A stretch of 64,000 nucleotides of DNA from Calothrix sp. NIES-3974 (GCF_002368395.1 NZ_AP018254.1:3720001-3784000); one strand, 5' to 3'. Numbered from the stretch's first letter, positions 9,224-17,445 are shown. Translations and numbers: made by a program. Notes: a model not told the origin generated them from the letters alone.

Positions 9224-9336
9224 GGGGTAGATGTATCAATTTCCAAATGCCGTACCCATTATATACACTATTGGAAATACCCCCTTCCGAATAACTGCTA
9301 ATCTAGAGATGATTACCCCAGATAGTTATAACTGCT
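9224..9336. promoter_or_regulatory. Divergent promoter region with dyad operator, CRISPR III-D operon versus WYL gene
   Basis: A perfect minus-strand TATAAT lies at 9258-9263, about 35 bases before the CARF gene start, with no recognisable -35. It sits between the arms of an inverted repeat, ATTTCCAAAT (9239-9248) and ATTGGAAAT (9270-9278). An outer GGGGTA (9224-9229) and TACCCC (9279-9284) extend the symmetry. An arm on each side of the -10 suggests operator control, most simply by the divergent WYL protein. On the plus strand TATAAC sits only a few bases before the GTG at 9337, which would give a nearly leaderless message. Confidence 0.5.
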
Positions 9337-10761
9337 GTGAATACGATATTTAAAGATGAACCAGATTATAAACTTTTACAAAGACTGGCTAATGGTTCCC
9401 TGGATCAAAGTCAAAACTTGACCCGTGCAATTCGCCTATGGACATTATTACGGTGGTTGTATGGCGAATATGGCTACACTCAACTTACAGACCCTTTTAC
9501 CTACGCAGATTGGCGTGCAGCTTTTTTTACCAAAAGCCACAGGGATGAAAAGCAAGCTGATATCCGCAACCATCAAGATTTGAACTGTGCTTGCAGTAAA
9601 ACAATTAAACAATGGTTAGGGGATTTAGAAGTAGCGATTGACAAATGGCAGATTTCTTTACAATCACAAATACCTATCGCTGCATCGGAAATAGAGAAAA
9701 TTCTCCAAGAAAGGTTATTTGCTCAGGTGCGGAAATCGCTGCAAAGTGATTTTGAATTATTAGTTAGTCGTCAGTATTTGGAAAGAAGTGAACAAACTAT
9801 AGGGAGGAGAAAATATTATCAGCGAGTGGAGAAATTACCTCGTTGGAAAATGACCGAAAATACTGGTTTACAAACGAATTTAAGCATGAGGAAACAAGCT
9901 TATTTAGCAGGGACTTTAAGATTATTTAGTTTTCTGGATCCAAATATACCTGTATTAGCAGAAGAACTTGCCGATAGGGAAATAGATGAGGAAAATCATC
10001 GAGTATTTATGTATGTTGATTATGTCGTTCCTGATTCTAGTCCAACACAGGATGCGGTAGATGAAATTCAAAATCAATTGCAGGAAATTTGGAATTATGA
10101 CAATATCCCACCCATACTTTTTACATATTATAGTGCCCATAAAAATCAGGTAAAGGAATGTGTTGTTTATCCAGTTTGTATTTATTTTATGGAGCGTGCG
10201 AAATATCTCTGTGGCTATGGAACAACTCCCCATAATGATATTAATTGGTACAAATATCGTCTTGATCGCATTCTTTCGGAACGGATAGAAGAATTATCTT
10301 GGCAAGATGTGCGAGTTCCCCAGATTTTAAGGGAAATTCATGATAATTATCAATTACCAACCCCTAAAACTGTGAATACAAAACTCAAAGAAGCTTGGGG
10401 ATGTGATTTTTATAAACCAGAATCCTTAATGCTGTTACGATTTGAGCAAGAGTTTCATCAGTCCTATATCAATGGAATTAGTATTCATGACACATTTACC
10501 CAAATTACTTATGAACAAGCGGTAAAACTAATTCAACAGCATATACTTAACCAAGAGCATCGACAGAAAATTAGTCAGATTCTCCAATCTCGTCCCAGTA
10601 GGGATGCATACTACCAAGTTAATTATCGAGTTAACGATTATTACGTTATCCGGTGGTTGCGAGCTTTAGGAGCAAAAGTTGAAGTTTTATTACCGTGGGA
10701 TTTGCGTCAGGAAATGGCTTGTGAAATCAAAAATATGATTAATCTTTATGATAAATCTTGA
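9337..10761 (+). CDS. TIGR03985-family CRISPR-associated protein with WYL-like domain, likely regulator
   Basis: The 474-residue protein is divergent from the III-D operon. The first 170 residues are helical and rich in Trp, Arg and Gln (RAIRLWTLLRWLYGEYGY near 27-44), as in a winged-helix DNA-binding region. The centre (about 235-330) resembles a WYL ligand-binding core with CVYPVCIYFMERAKYLCGYG, and the C-terminal part has VIRWLRALGAKVEVLLP, typical of WYL-protein tails. Cyanobacterial TIGR03985 proteins have this size and occur next to type III cas genes. WYL proteins near CRISPR loci act as ligand-sensing transcription factors, so control of the shared promoter is a reasonable inference. 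The start is a GTG with no clear ribosome binding site. Confidence 0.72.
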   Translation: MNTIFKDEPDYKLLQRLANGSLDQSQNLTRAIRLWTLLRWLYGEYGYTQLTDPFTYADWRAAFFTKSHRDEKQADIRNHQDLNCACSKTIKQWLGDLEVAIDKWQISLQSQIPIAASEIEKILQERLFAQVRKSLQSDFELLVSRQYLERSEQTIGRRKYYQRVEKLPRWKMTENTGLQTNLSMRKQAYLAGTLRLFSFLDPNIPVLAEELADREIDEENHRVFMYVDYVVPDSSPTQDAVDEIQNQLQEIWNYDNIPPILFTYYSAHKNQVKECVVYPVCIYFMERAKYLCGYGTTPHNDINWYKYRLDRILSERIEELSWQDVRVPQILREIHDNYQLPTPKTVNTKLKEAWGCDFYKPESLMLLRFEQEFHQSYINGISIHDTFTQITYEQAVKLIQQHILNQEHRQKISQILQSRPSRDAYYQVNYRVNDYYVIRWLRALGAKVEVLLPWDLRQEMACEIKNMINLYDKS

Positions 10762-10870
10762 TTTTCCTTACTATTATTGCGAGTCACCATTAAATCAAAA
10801 AATTAAAATTGAATAGCACTAAGATAATTCAAAACAAATGCAGCAGCAGAACTAATGAAAAAGCCATAAC

Positions 10871-11314
10871 TTACCGATGGACTGATGTCGAACTCCGATG
10901 AAAATCATCGCGTCTTTGACAAACAATTTGAAAAGACAGTGGAGGTGTAATCGGTAGATTTGTTAAGTAACAAAAAGCAACTTGGTTTCCATACTCTAAC
11001 AGGAGCACCACATCTGTTTTTGGATTATAAGTATCCACAGCTTGTAGTATATGACCATTCATAAAATGTCTTTGCATCAATACCGTGTCAGGTAATGCTA
11101 ACCAAGCATTGAGGAAAGGTGCAAGATTGTGACGCGGGACAAAATGGGATGGGAATGTTTCCCCAGAAATACTGAGATGAGGTGAATTCGTACTACAAAC
11201 AACCACACCGCGATCGCCTTTTAAGTAACCTAACCAAGCATTGTAACCAATGGTGATTAAATTGGTAGCAATAAAGTTTTGTTGCCAATCTTGGAGATTT
11301 ATTTCTGAGGACAT
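10871..11314 (-). CDS. Hypothetical protein, paralog A flanking the Rieske gene
   Basis: This 147-residue protein is not a family I can name. It is clearly related to the product at 11640-12068: both share IGYxAWxG near the N-terminus followed by GRGVV or DRGVV, then HF...L..(F/Y)L..W, ILQAVD(T/S)YNP or IFQAVDSYNP, and a tail CQRRDDF or RQRWDEF. There is no signal peptide, transmembrane segment or metal motif. The alternation of small hydrophobic strands suggests a compact alpha/beta fold. It starts 31 bases after the Rieske stop and may share its transcript. Confidence 0.7.
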   Translation of the reverse strand: MSSEINLQDWQQNFIATNLITIGYNAWLGYLKGDRGVVVCSTNSPHLSISGETFPSHFVPRHNLAPFLNAWLALPDTVLMQRHFMNGHILQAVDTYNPKTDVVLLLEYGNQVAFCYLTNLPITPPLSFQIVCQRRDDFHRSSTSVHR

Positions 11315-11345
11315 CTGATGTTAAACTCCTGTTAGTTAGGTTTGA

Positions 11346-11618
11346 TTAAGTTCGTGTCACCATGACTGTATTTTTTTCGATTTTTGTTTTATAGGTTGAA
11401 AGAAGTTTGGTCGCGGGTTCATTTTGCACTTTTCCTTCTGTGGTAAATTCAGAAGCGTGACAAGGACATAGAAAAATATTTTCTTCTGCTTCCCAATCTA
11501 CAATACAGCGAAGGTGAGTACAAATTGGGTTGACTGCAATTAATTTTTGACTCTTGGATTTTCTGATTACTAAGACAGCACCTAAAGATGTTTTTTCCTT
11601 GAGTTTTAATATTTTCAA
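11346..11618 (-). CDS. Minimal Rieske [2Fe-2S] protein, possibly N-terminally truncated
   Basis: The 90 residues hold a complete Rieske cluster-binding core: C33-T-H35 in the first box and C51-P-C53-H54 in the second, with C38 and C53 able to form the disulfide seen in cytochrome bc/b6f-type Rieske proteins. The ending (EPATKLLSTYKTKIEKNTVMV) is typical of small cyanobacterial Rieske proteins. Those usually carry a leader or anchor of about 40 residues, missing here. The only start is TTG. The frame upstream runs just 7 codons to a TAG that is also the stop of the preceding gene, so both ORFs lie in one frame separated by one stop. It could be a soluble electron carrier or a remnant of a longer gene. 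Confidence 0.7.
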   Translation of the reverse strand: MKILKLKEKTSLGAVLVIRKSKSQKLIAVNPICTHLRCIVDWEAEENIFLCPCHASEFTTEGKVQNEPATKLLSTYKTKIEKNTVMVTRT

Positions 11619-11639
11619 TTTCCTGATGCTGAATTTAGC

Positions 11640-12068
11640 CTATATCTTGATTTGGGAAATATAACCAGAAAACTCATCCCAACGCTGACGGACTTGCTGA
11701 TAACATTCAATCGGTGTAATTACAGGTTTTTGCAAAATATCTACTTCAATCTGGGAACCCTCTTTAGCCAAAATTATCATGTCCTGTCGGGGATTGTAAC
11801 TATCAACAGCTTGGAAGATACTAGTAATTATTTCTTTCTCCACCATCCATTCATGTAAATACGCGATAAGTTCTGCTTTTGCTAAAAAATGGGTACTCAC
11901 AACCTCATCAACAGTCTGATGCTTTTCAGGTACCATAATGACGGTGACGTGGGGTAAATCAACTTTTTTGATTTGACAAAAAACAACCCCCCGTCCTACC
12001 TTGGAAAAACCTTTCCAAGCGGTATAACCAATGAGTAAAAAATTTGTGAAATTTAATCCTTTCGACAA
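11640..12068 (-). CDS. Hypothetical protein, paralog B upstream of the Rieske gene
   Basis: The 142-residue paralog of the protein at 10871-11314 shares IGYTAWKGF, GRGVVFC, HFLAKAELIAYLHEW, IFQAVDSYNPRQDM and YQQVRQRWDEF. No function can be assigned. It heads a three-gene minus-strand group with the Rieske core between the two paralogs, suggesting a small redox or stress cassette. Just upstream (about 12091-12108) is AATGAGAATGATTACTT, which partly resembles a Fur-type dyad; this is only a weak hint of iron control. Confidence 0.7.
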   Translation of the reverse strand: MSKGLNFTNFLLIGYTAWKGFSKVGRGVVFCQIKKVDLPHVTVIMVPEKHQTVDEVVSTHFLAKAELIAYLHEWMVEKEIITSIFQAVDSYNPRQDMIILAKEGSQIEVDILQKPVITPIECYQQVRQRWDEFSGYISQIKI

Positions 12069-12828
12069 GTTAATGATTCTCCTTATTATGGAATGAGAAT
12101 GATTACTTGAAATTTGTTCAAGAATTTAGCAGTAGGGATTCTGAAACTCCATCAAGTCAGGATTTTTCAATCACTAATTAGCAATCGTGAAGTTGTATGA
12201 CATGGAATCAAGGAGTTACAAGGAATCTCCAATCCTGATATTTGCAATTCCTAAATAAACGCAACTACCCTACGGAAACTAAACCACAATGAAATTGGTG
12301 AATCAATTACTTAAACTTGGGGAATCCAGGGAAGAAGCTAAGTTTTGCGTGGGGTGAAAAGTTTGGTTTTTTTAGGATAAATGTGTGTCACATCGGATGA
12401 TTTTCATCAACACCCGACAACTAAGATATCTATAATTAATGCACGTTAAATAAAAAAACTTGCGAAAAGAAATTGACAAAATATTCTCCATCAGAGATTT
12501 ATTACTTAAAAGCTGCTAATTAATACTTAATATAGCGAAGCTAACGCAATGACATAATATATATTTAATTTTGCATAAGCACTTGTAATATCCTTGACGC
12601 TAATATTCGCTACATATTAGGGACTACAATCGTTGTTTATTCTAGTTTCATTTATTTCAAAGTACGAGAGAATCTATATAACAGGATTTGTGCAACAAAG
12701 ATTTGTCCGCAGCGACCGAAACGGAGTGTAGGGAAGCAATCGCTCTTAGTTTTTGGATTACCTCACTCTCCACACCCTGCGGTCAATCTACAACGTAATG
12801 ACACAGTGACGTTACTTTTGCCTAAGTC
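12069..12828. other. Intergenic region, 760 bases, no gene recognised
   Basis: AT-rich and without a convincing ORF. It holds a Fur-like imperfect dyad near 12091-12108, close to the minus-strand gene start at 12068. The rest shows short repeat-like phrases common to the window (GCGAAGCTAACGC near 12536). I see no tRNA, terminator or inverted repeat of note. Confidence 0.5.
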
Positions 12829-13254
12829 CTAGTTATAAGTTTCTTGAAGCACTTTGCCATTGTCTGTGGGAACAGAAACTGCGGGAATTCTAGCTAAAAT
12901 GCCTTTTTTCATGGGTTCGGGACGTTCTGACCAGGGTAGGGAACCCTCTGGATGAAGGTAGTATTTTTCTGCACAAGCAAATACTCCCTGAACTTCCTCT
13001 GAAGTCAATTCTGGGGAAATATCGCCAAATAGATAGGTGGTTTTACCAGGTGAAGCGAAGGAAACAACACAGGAACGGTTACAAGCACTCATGCATTGAA
13101 CTGGCTGAATTGTTATTTCTCTGTGTAAATCCCAGTTTAAATAATTATTCTGTAAGCGCTGGAGTAGCTTTTCACCACCACTTTCACCGACGCGCTTACC
13201 ACTTTCCCACTTACTAGCACAGGTCGTGCAAACAAAAATTGTATGGACGCTCAT
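12829..13254 (-). CDS. DUF1636 metal-binding protein under cobalamin riboswitch control
   Basis: The 141-residue protein has a cysteine pattern like thioredoxin-fold [2Fe-2S] ferredoxins: C9 and C12 (CTTC), then C54, C58 and C62 in QCMSACNRSCVV, plus a later Cys in VFACAEKYY. DUF1636 proteins are described as predicted metal-binding proteins. Directly upstream lies a cobalamin riboswitch reading toward this gene, so expression should fall when B12 is plentiful. That points to a role in cobalt uptake, B12 synthesis or a B12-sparing function, but the reaction is unknown. It appears monocistronic in this window. Confidence 0.85.
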   Translation of the reverse strand: MSVHTIFVCTTCASKWESGKRVGESGGEKLLQRLQNNYLNWDLHREITIQPVQCMSACNRSCVVSFASPGKTTYLFGDISPELTSEEVQGVFACAEKYYLHPEGSLPWSERPEPMKKGILARIPAVSVPTDNGKVLQETYN

Positions 13255-13274
13255 CTATACCTCGTAGATTGTCG

Positions 13275-13440
13275 CTTAGTTTGTGATTTCTCGGCGGGCA
13301 TTCTGACTGACTTGATGTTGGATAACTGAATTTTCAAAGTCTTCCCAAATCAAGATTACAGCTGCGGGACAGTGCCGGATTTACACCGGACTTTCCCCGT
13401 TACCTCTAGTGGCTGCTCCCCACCAGAACCGAAGTTGAGT
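13275..13440 (-). promoter_or_regulatory. Cobalamin (B12) riboswitch
   Basis: Read on the minus strand, the region has the conserved order of an AdoCbl riboswitch. Near 13418-13426 is GGGGAGCAGCCAC. Around 13365-13400 is GGGAAAGTCCGGTGTAAATC followed by CGGCACTGTCCCGCAGCTGT. Near 13290-13310 is the B12 box region AAGTCAGTCAGAATGCCCGCC. It ends about 20 bases before the DUF1636 start, leaving room for translational control by sequestering the start region. No U-run terminator is seen between it and the gene. Confidence 0.93.
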
Positions 13441-13522
13441 TTTAATATACCACAAATGGGTGTTGTTGGCTAAAAATAAATTGCTCTGTTAATTTCAATT
13501 TTCAATTTCAGTGATAAAACCT

Positions 13523-13882
13523 CTACATAATCCTTACTCCATTCTTTACAGATAAATTCGGTTGGAGTAAAACTGTACCCTGAAAATCGCAAACCGCAGC
13601 CAAAACTAAAACCTCTGACTTCACACCTGCAACTAATTTCGGGGGAAAGTTCATAACTGCGACGATTTGTCGGTGGAGTAAATCATCTTTAGTATAATTT
13701 TCGACAATTTGTGCAGAACTGGTTTTAATCCCTAATTCACCGAAGTCTATTTTCAGAATATATGCAGGCTTTTTGGCTTTAATATTTTCCTGCACTTCGA
13801 TAATTGTACCCACTCTCATGTCAACCTGTAAAAAAGTCTCAAAATCAAGTATTTGCAGGGGTTGGGGAGAAATTTGTTCCAT
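13523..13882 (-). CDS. csaA: CsaA-like tRNA-binding domain protein
   Basis: The 119 residues are a single EMAP-II/Trbp111-type OB-fold: FLQVDMRVGTIIEVQ near 17-31, KKPAYILKIDFGELGIKTSSAQI near 37-59, and the closing AGVKSEVLVLAA plus LSVKNGVRIM. CsaA proteins are homodimers of about 110 residues that bind tRNA and act as export-related chaperones in Bacillus; their role in cyanobacteria is not settled. Length matches the family. It is a single gene with spacers on both sides. Confidence 0.9.
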   Translation of the reverse strand: MEQISPQPLQILDFETFLQVDMRVGTIIEVQENIKAKKPAYILKIDFGELGIKTSSAQIVENYTKDDLLHRQIVAVMNFPPKLVAGVKSEVLVLAAVCDFQGTVLLQPNLSVKNGVRIM

Positions 13883-13937
13883 ACTCGGTGATGATCAGTG
13901 AATGCGATCGCTCTGCCAATTTGTAATTTAACACAAA

Positions 13938-13967
13938 ATAAAAAGCTCGGGGGTCAGCCGAGCTTTT
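13938..13967 (-). terminator. Rho-independent terminator, minus strand
   Basis: The inverted repeat AAAAGCTCGG ... CCGAGCTTTT spans 13941-13967 with a 7-base loop. On the minus strand it is followed by a U-rich run (TTTTTATTTT). It lies over 600 bases beyond the nearest upstream minus-strand gene stop (14575), so it may end a short RNA made from 13968-14100. Confidence 0.7.
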
Positions 13968-14194
13968 ACGAAGGTCATAAGTATACGAGGTGATTGCAGT
14001 TATTATTATTGAGGGAAATAATAATAAAAGTCATGTGCGTGTGAATACATTTAATAGTTAATTTTTATAATTCGATGTTTTTGATTTTTTTATGTTTGTA
14101 GGAATACAGGAAATAGCGAGTAGGTAGTAGGGGGAACCCGCATTTCTCACAACACCCTAAAACTAATGGGGAATAGGGAGTGGGGAGTAGGGGT
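13968..14194. other. Intergenic repeat-rich region with possible minus-strand small RNA
   Basis: Minus-strand sequence from about 14050 to the terminator at 13938 could make an RNA of about 110 bases. It contains a perfect AT hairpin (TTATTATTATT/AATAATAATAA, 14000-14026) and then the terminator stem. From 14137 the phrase CCCGCATTTCTCACAACACCC is one end of the CC[CT]G[GC]ATTTCTC MITE family seen at 23995, 29954 and 58079. It is followed by GGGAGTGGGGAGTAGG runs. No protein gene is recognised. Confidence 0.4.
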
Positions 14195-14327
14195 AATACG
14201 GTTTGGGTAAGAAAATTCATAAACCCCAAATAATTATTGTAGAGACGCGTTAGCGTTCAGTTTCTCTGAAAGAGGCTATATCCCGTCTCCCGAAACCATC
14301 ACGAAAAATCATTAACCGAACCGTATT
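14195..14327. repeat. MITE-like element with 16-bp imperfect terminal inverted repeats
   Basis: The ends AATACGGTTTGGGTAA (14195-14210) and TTAACCGAACCGTATT (14312-14327) are inverted copies with two mismatches. The 133-bp body has no ORF. One half-end of the same family (AATACGGTTCCG) occurs at about 29759. Confidence 0.65.
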
Positions 14328-14373
14328 GGGAGTAGGGGGATACAGGGAAAAAATGTGTCAAAATTTTAATAGG

Positions 14374-14540
14374 TTTAGTTGAGAACATAGTTAATAACTG
14401 GCTGATTCCAGGTTTACTAATTTTATTCTCAATAGACTCGGAGGTTTTTAAAAACTTTTATTTCCCACAAAAGATACTGGACAAGGCTTTTAGGCTTTAT
14501 ATCTCATCGTAGCTAGCTCTCTTTACAGGATTACTCACGT
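14374..14540. repeat. Diverged third copy of the TTAACGTGA MITE
   Basis: The stretch TTTAGTTGAGAAC through ATCTCATCG matches the two copies near 31774 and 32657 over about 135 bases with scattered changes. The 5' terminal inverted repeat is missing, and about 23 bases are inserted before the terminal ACTCACGTT. It looks like an old, inactive copy. Confidence 0.65.
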
Positions 14541-14574
14541 TGTTCCAAAAACCCAAATTCCGTATTTTCACTCA

Positions 14575-16560
14575 TCAAGGTCGCTGATTTAATACCCATT
14601 TCAACCAGTGGACTAAAGAGCGTAAACCCTGTAAACGCCGAACTCCAGGAGCGCGAGCAGCTGCTAAGGCATCAACAGATTGTAGTGCAGCATACTGTAA
14701 ACCTAAAAAACTATCAACTGCTGCGTAGGGACCACCTAAAGTAATAGCACCAGCAGCAAACATTTGTCCGCGTCCGTTGCGCATTTCCGTAATTTCAAAA
14801 TCATTGGCAACACTCAAACGACCGAGGAAATTTAGGGGTAACTGGTAATGGCGGACTAAATCATCTAAAAGGGGACTAGCATCAACTTTAGCATCTAATC
14901 CGGTGGCATCAATGATAAAGTCGGCATCAATTTTCATTTCCCCAAAACCTTTTTCCTGAATGTGGGTGATGGTGCGGTGATTGCTATCCCGTTCCACCTT
15001 TTTCACCTCACCAAACTCAATTTTATACCAACCTTCCCGTAAACCCGTTTCCGTAATCCGTTGCCAATCTTGACGATCTGCGGTGGTAGTCCCTCCCCAA
15101 TCTCTTAATAAGCGTTGACGCTCGTCGGGACTGGCTTTTTCTAGCATTACCCGTAAATCTCCTCCCCAACAAGCTTTAGGCCAATTAAAGGGTTGGAACT
15201 CATAATGGTTTTTCACCGGTCGTTGGGCATGGATAAATTTATTACCAACCGGTTTCGGCGATCGCATTAAGTGCAAAATGGTAATGTTGGTATTTTTTTT
15301 GCGAGCTTCGTACAGACGTTGGACAATCCGCGAAGCAACAATTCCCCGACCACGAATTAACACTTTACCACCATTGCGTTCTAAATGTGTATATACATGG
15401 TCGTGGTCTTCGTAGGCATTGACGACGGAGCGAAAATCCTGGTATTTTTGCCGATATTCCTGTAAGTCTGGTAAAAATTGAATCGCAGGATATCCGGTGG
15501 CTAAGTGAATATATTTAGCTAAAACAAACGCATGATTTCCCGGACCTCGCGAGTAGGCAATACAATAGCGGCCATCATCGGTTTTGCGAATACCTCGAAC
15601 CCGTCCGTAGCGATAGATTTGTGACCAACCAATCCGCTTCGCTTCTCGATCGATGGATGCAAATACATTTCCTGCACGGGGTGTATAGGTTTCCGCAAAG
15701 GTCGGTTCCCCAAATACTTGCCATAGATACTTGAGTGCAGATGGCAATTTTCCCTGACTAAAATCATGCCATGCTTCCCGCAGAGCATAACTGGGCCATC
15801 CCCAAATATTATCGGGACAGGAATCGGAGTTTGACCGCAAACGTTCGTGGGGGGGAATTTGGGAATTTAAACACAACCGTTGATAACGAGCATAGGGTTC
15901 CTTTTCCAAACCTAACGCCAAAATCCGTTCCGCTTTCACACCACACATCCGTAATAGATCCACCCAGACAAAATTACCTAAACCCGCACCAACTCCAACA
16001 AAATCATATTCTTCCACTGGTAAACCCGTAGCATGAACCGCTTGGGTAAATACCTGTTCACCCTTAAATAACTGGGGAGGAGGAAAGTTACTCCCTAAAG
16101 GAGTGACAGCTTGGGGTCTTTGCCAATTGGGGTCAGGTAAATTGGTATTAGGATTAAATTGGATGGTAGAATTACTACTTGTAATTGGGGCTCGTGTCCC
16201 AGCCGGAGAACTTACGGGGAGATTAGGTAACGTTACCGTAATCACGTAGGGACCAATTTGAAGCGTATCCCCATTATTAATGACACTGCGTAGTTGCCGT
16301 TGTCCATTGACCAAAACACCGTTAACACTATTTTGATCGATGACCACCAGTTGGTTTCCTTCCCAAAGAATTAAAGCATGATAGCGAGAAACCTCGTTAC
16401 TATTTAGTAACATCCGTGCTACCCTGGTTTGGTCAATTTCTCCCGGCATTCGTGCAAATTCGCGACCAAAGGCAATTGGCGGATTAAGGGTGGGTGTATT
16501 TTTTTCCCCCGTTACCGGGTCATCCCAACTGAGTTGAATTTGTCTAGAAGCAGGATTCAT
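14575..16560 (-). CDS. FHA domain fused to FAD/NAD(P)-binding oxidoreductase
   Basis: The 661 residues have two parts. Residues about 25-110 form an FHA phosphothreonine-binding domain (GREFAR, SRYHALILWEG, NSVNGVLVNGQ, NNGDTLQIG). A Pro/Asn-rich linker follows to about 175. The rest is a flavoprotein: the dinucleotide loop VGVGAGLGN near 188, a second nucleotide-binding stretch VLIRGRGIVASRIVQRL near 397, and FIIDATGLD near 537, as in pyridine-nucleotide-disulfide or monooxygenase-like enzymes. Substrate is unknown. The fusion suggests an oxidoreductase recruited to or gated by a Ser/Thr-phosphorylated partner. A second FHA gene lies next upstream on the same strand (16879-17445). Confidence 0.85.
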   Translation of the reverse strand: MNPASRQIQLSWDDPVTGEKNTPTLNPPIAFGREFARMPGEIDQTRVARMLLNSNEVSRYHALILWEGNQLVVIDQNSVNGVLVNGQRQLRSVINNGDTLQIGPYVITVTLPNLPVSSPAGTRAPITSSNSTIQFNPNTNLPDPNWQRPQAVTPLGSNFPPPQLFKGEQVFTQAVHATGLPVEEYDFVGVGAGLGNFVWVDLLRMCGVKAERILALGLEKEPYARYQRLCLNSQIPPHERLRSNSDSCPDNIWGWPSYALREAWHDFSQGKLPSALKYLWQVFGEPTFAETYTPRAGNVFASIDREAKRIGWSQIYRYGRVRGIRKTDDGRYCIAYSRGPGNHAFVLAKYIHLATGYPAIQFLPDLQEYRQKYQDFRSVVNAYEDHDHVYTHLERNGGKVLIRGRGIVASRIVQRLYEARKKNTNITILHLMRSPKPVGNKFIHAQRPVKNHYEFQPFNWPKACWGGDLRVMLEKASPDERQRLLRDWGGTTTADRQDWQRITETGLREGWYKIEFGEVKKVERDSNHRTITHIQEKGFGEMKIDADFIIDATGLDAKVDASPLLDDLVRHYQLPLNFLGRLSVANDFEITEMRNGRGQMFAAGAITLGGPYAAVDSFLGLQYAALQSVDALAAARAPGVRRLQGLRSLVHWLKWVLNQRP

Positions 16561-16599
16561 TGATTTTAGATTTTGGGTTTTGGATTTTGGATTGGTAAG

Positions 16600-16745
16600 A
16601 GTAGGTGAGTGGTGAAAATTTTCGTTGAGATCAGGGAGTAGAGACGACCCGTCGGGTCGTCTGTACTAGGAGTAAGCATTTGCACCGAATGAATGATCGG
16701 TTACGTTGCGGTTTTATGTTTTATTGCACCTACCTACTTAAACAG
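16600..16745. repeat. Composite interspersed repeat with GACGACCCGTCGGGTCGTC palindrome (minus-oriented copy)
   Basis: It contains the perfect 19-bp palindrome at 16643-16661, flanked by GTGGTGAAAATTTTC on one side and by ATCGGTTACGTTGCGGTTTTATG on the other. The same arrangement occurs inverted at about 27350-27475, showing a dispersed element of about 130 bp whose ends resemble AAGTAGGTGGGTG. The rest of this gene-free stretch, to 16878, holds TTTTGGATTTTAGATT tandem phrases and no gene. Confidence 0.6.
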
Positions 16746-16878
16746 TCAATAATGATTTTGGATTTTAGATTTTAGATTTTGGATTGGGTATTTGGGATTG
16801 GTAAAACAATACACAGCCAACAGTCAGTAATCAACAGTAATCAATTATTTTCTCCTGTATTCTATATACTATACTCGT

Positions 16879-17445
16879 CTAACTTTCTGGCTGTGTATCT
16901 GGTGACACTAGCACACTCACCGCAGCTGCTAGGGATGTTCCACACCAGGGACAACCTACTTGTAAATGTTCAATGGAAGATACACGGTGACATTTAGGAC
17001 ATTCTAATCCGTATGTGCCCTGGGATTGTAGAGCAGGGTGGGAGTGCTGATGGTTTTGGTTTTGCCCTGGTTCGGGGATAGCCAGGATGGTGGCGGGAAT
17101 GCTATTACTGGAGGTAATGGAAACAGCAAACACGTGGATTGATGCATCACCTAGGAGAAAAGTACTACCTTGGTGAATGGGTAACTCCCCTTGGACTAAA
17201 CGCTGTCCGTTGACGAGGGGAGGATTTTGCGATCGCAAATTGCGAATCATGAATTGTTGATATTGATGGCTAAAAAATATTTCTACATGTAATCCGGAAA
17301 CCGTGGGATTCGTCAGAACAATATCACAGCGACTAGGGTCGCGACCGATACGCACCGTGCCATAGTTTTTGCTGGGCTGATTCTCGTAAATCGTCTGGGT
17401 TCGTTCCTGACCGGCATCATGCCACTGTAAGGTAAGTGCATTCAT
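16879..17445 (-). CDS. FHA domain protein with C-terminal zinc ribbon
   Basis: The 188-residue protein has an N-terminal FHA domain (about 25-105: YGTVRIGRDPSRCDIVL, NPTVSGLHVEIFF, RNLRSQNPPLVNGQ, HQGSTFLLGD) and a C-terminal zinc ribbon with two Cys pairs, CPKCH near 150 and CPWCG near 167. FHA domains bind phosphothreonine peptides; the zinc ribbon probably aids partner binding. It lies 318 bases upstream of the FHA-flavoprotein gene on the same strand, so both may serve one Ser/Thr kinase pathway. No kinase is in the window. Confidence 0.88.
   Translation of the reverse strand: MNALTLQWHDAGQERTQTIYENQPSKNYGTVRIGRDPSRCDIVLTNPTVSGLHVEIFFSHQYQQFMIRNLRSQNPPLVNGQRLVQGELPIHQGSTFLLGDASIHVFAVSITSSNSIPATILAIPEPGQNQNHQHSHPALQSQGTYGLECPKCHRVSSIEHLQVGCPWCGTSLAAAVSVLVSPDTQPES

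Noticed and set aside
1-10870. CRISPR array near the III-D genes
   Set aside because: No direct repeats of 30-40 bases with regular spacers are present here or elsewhere in the window.
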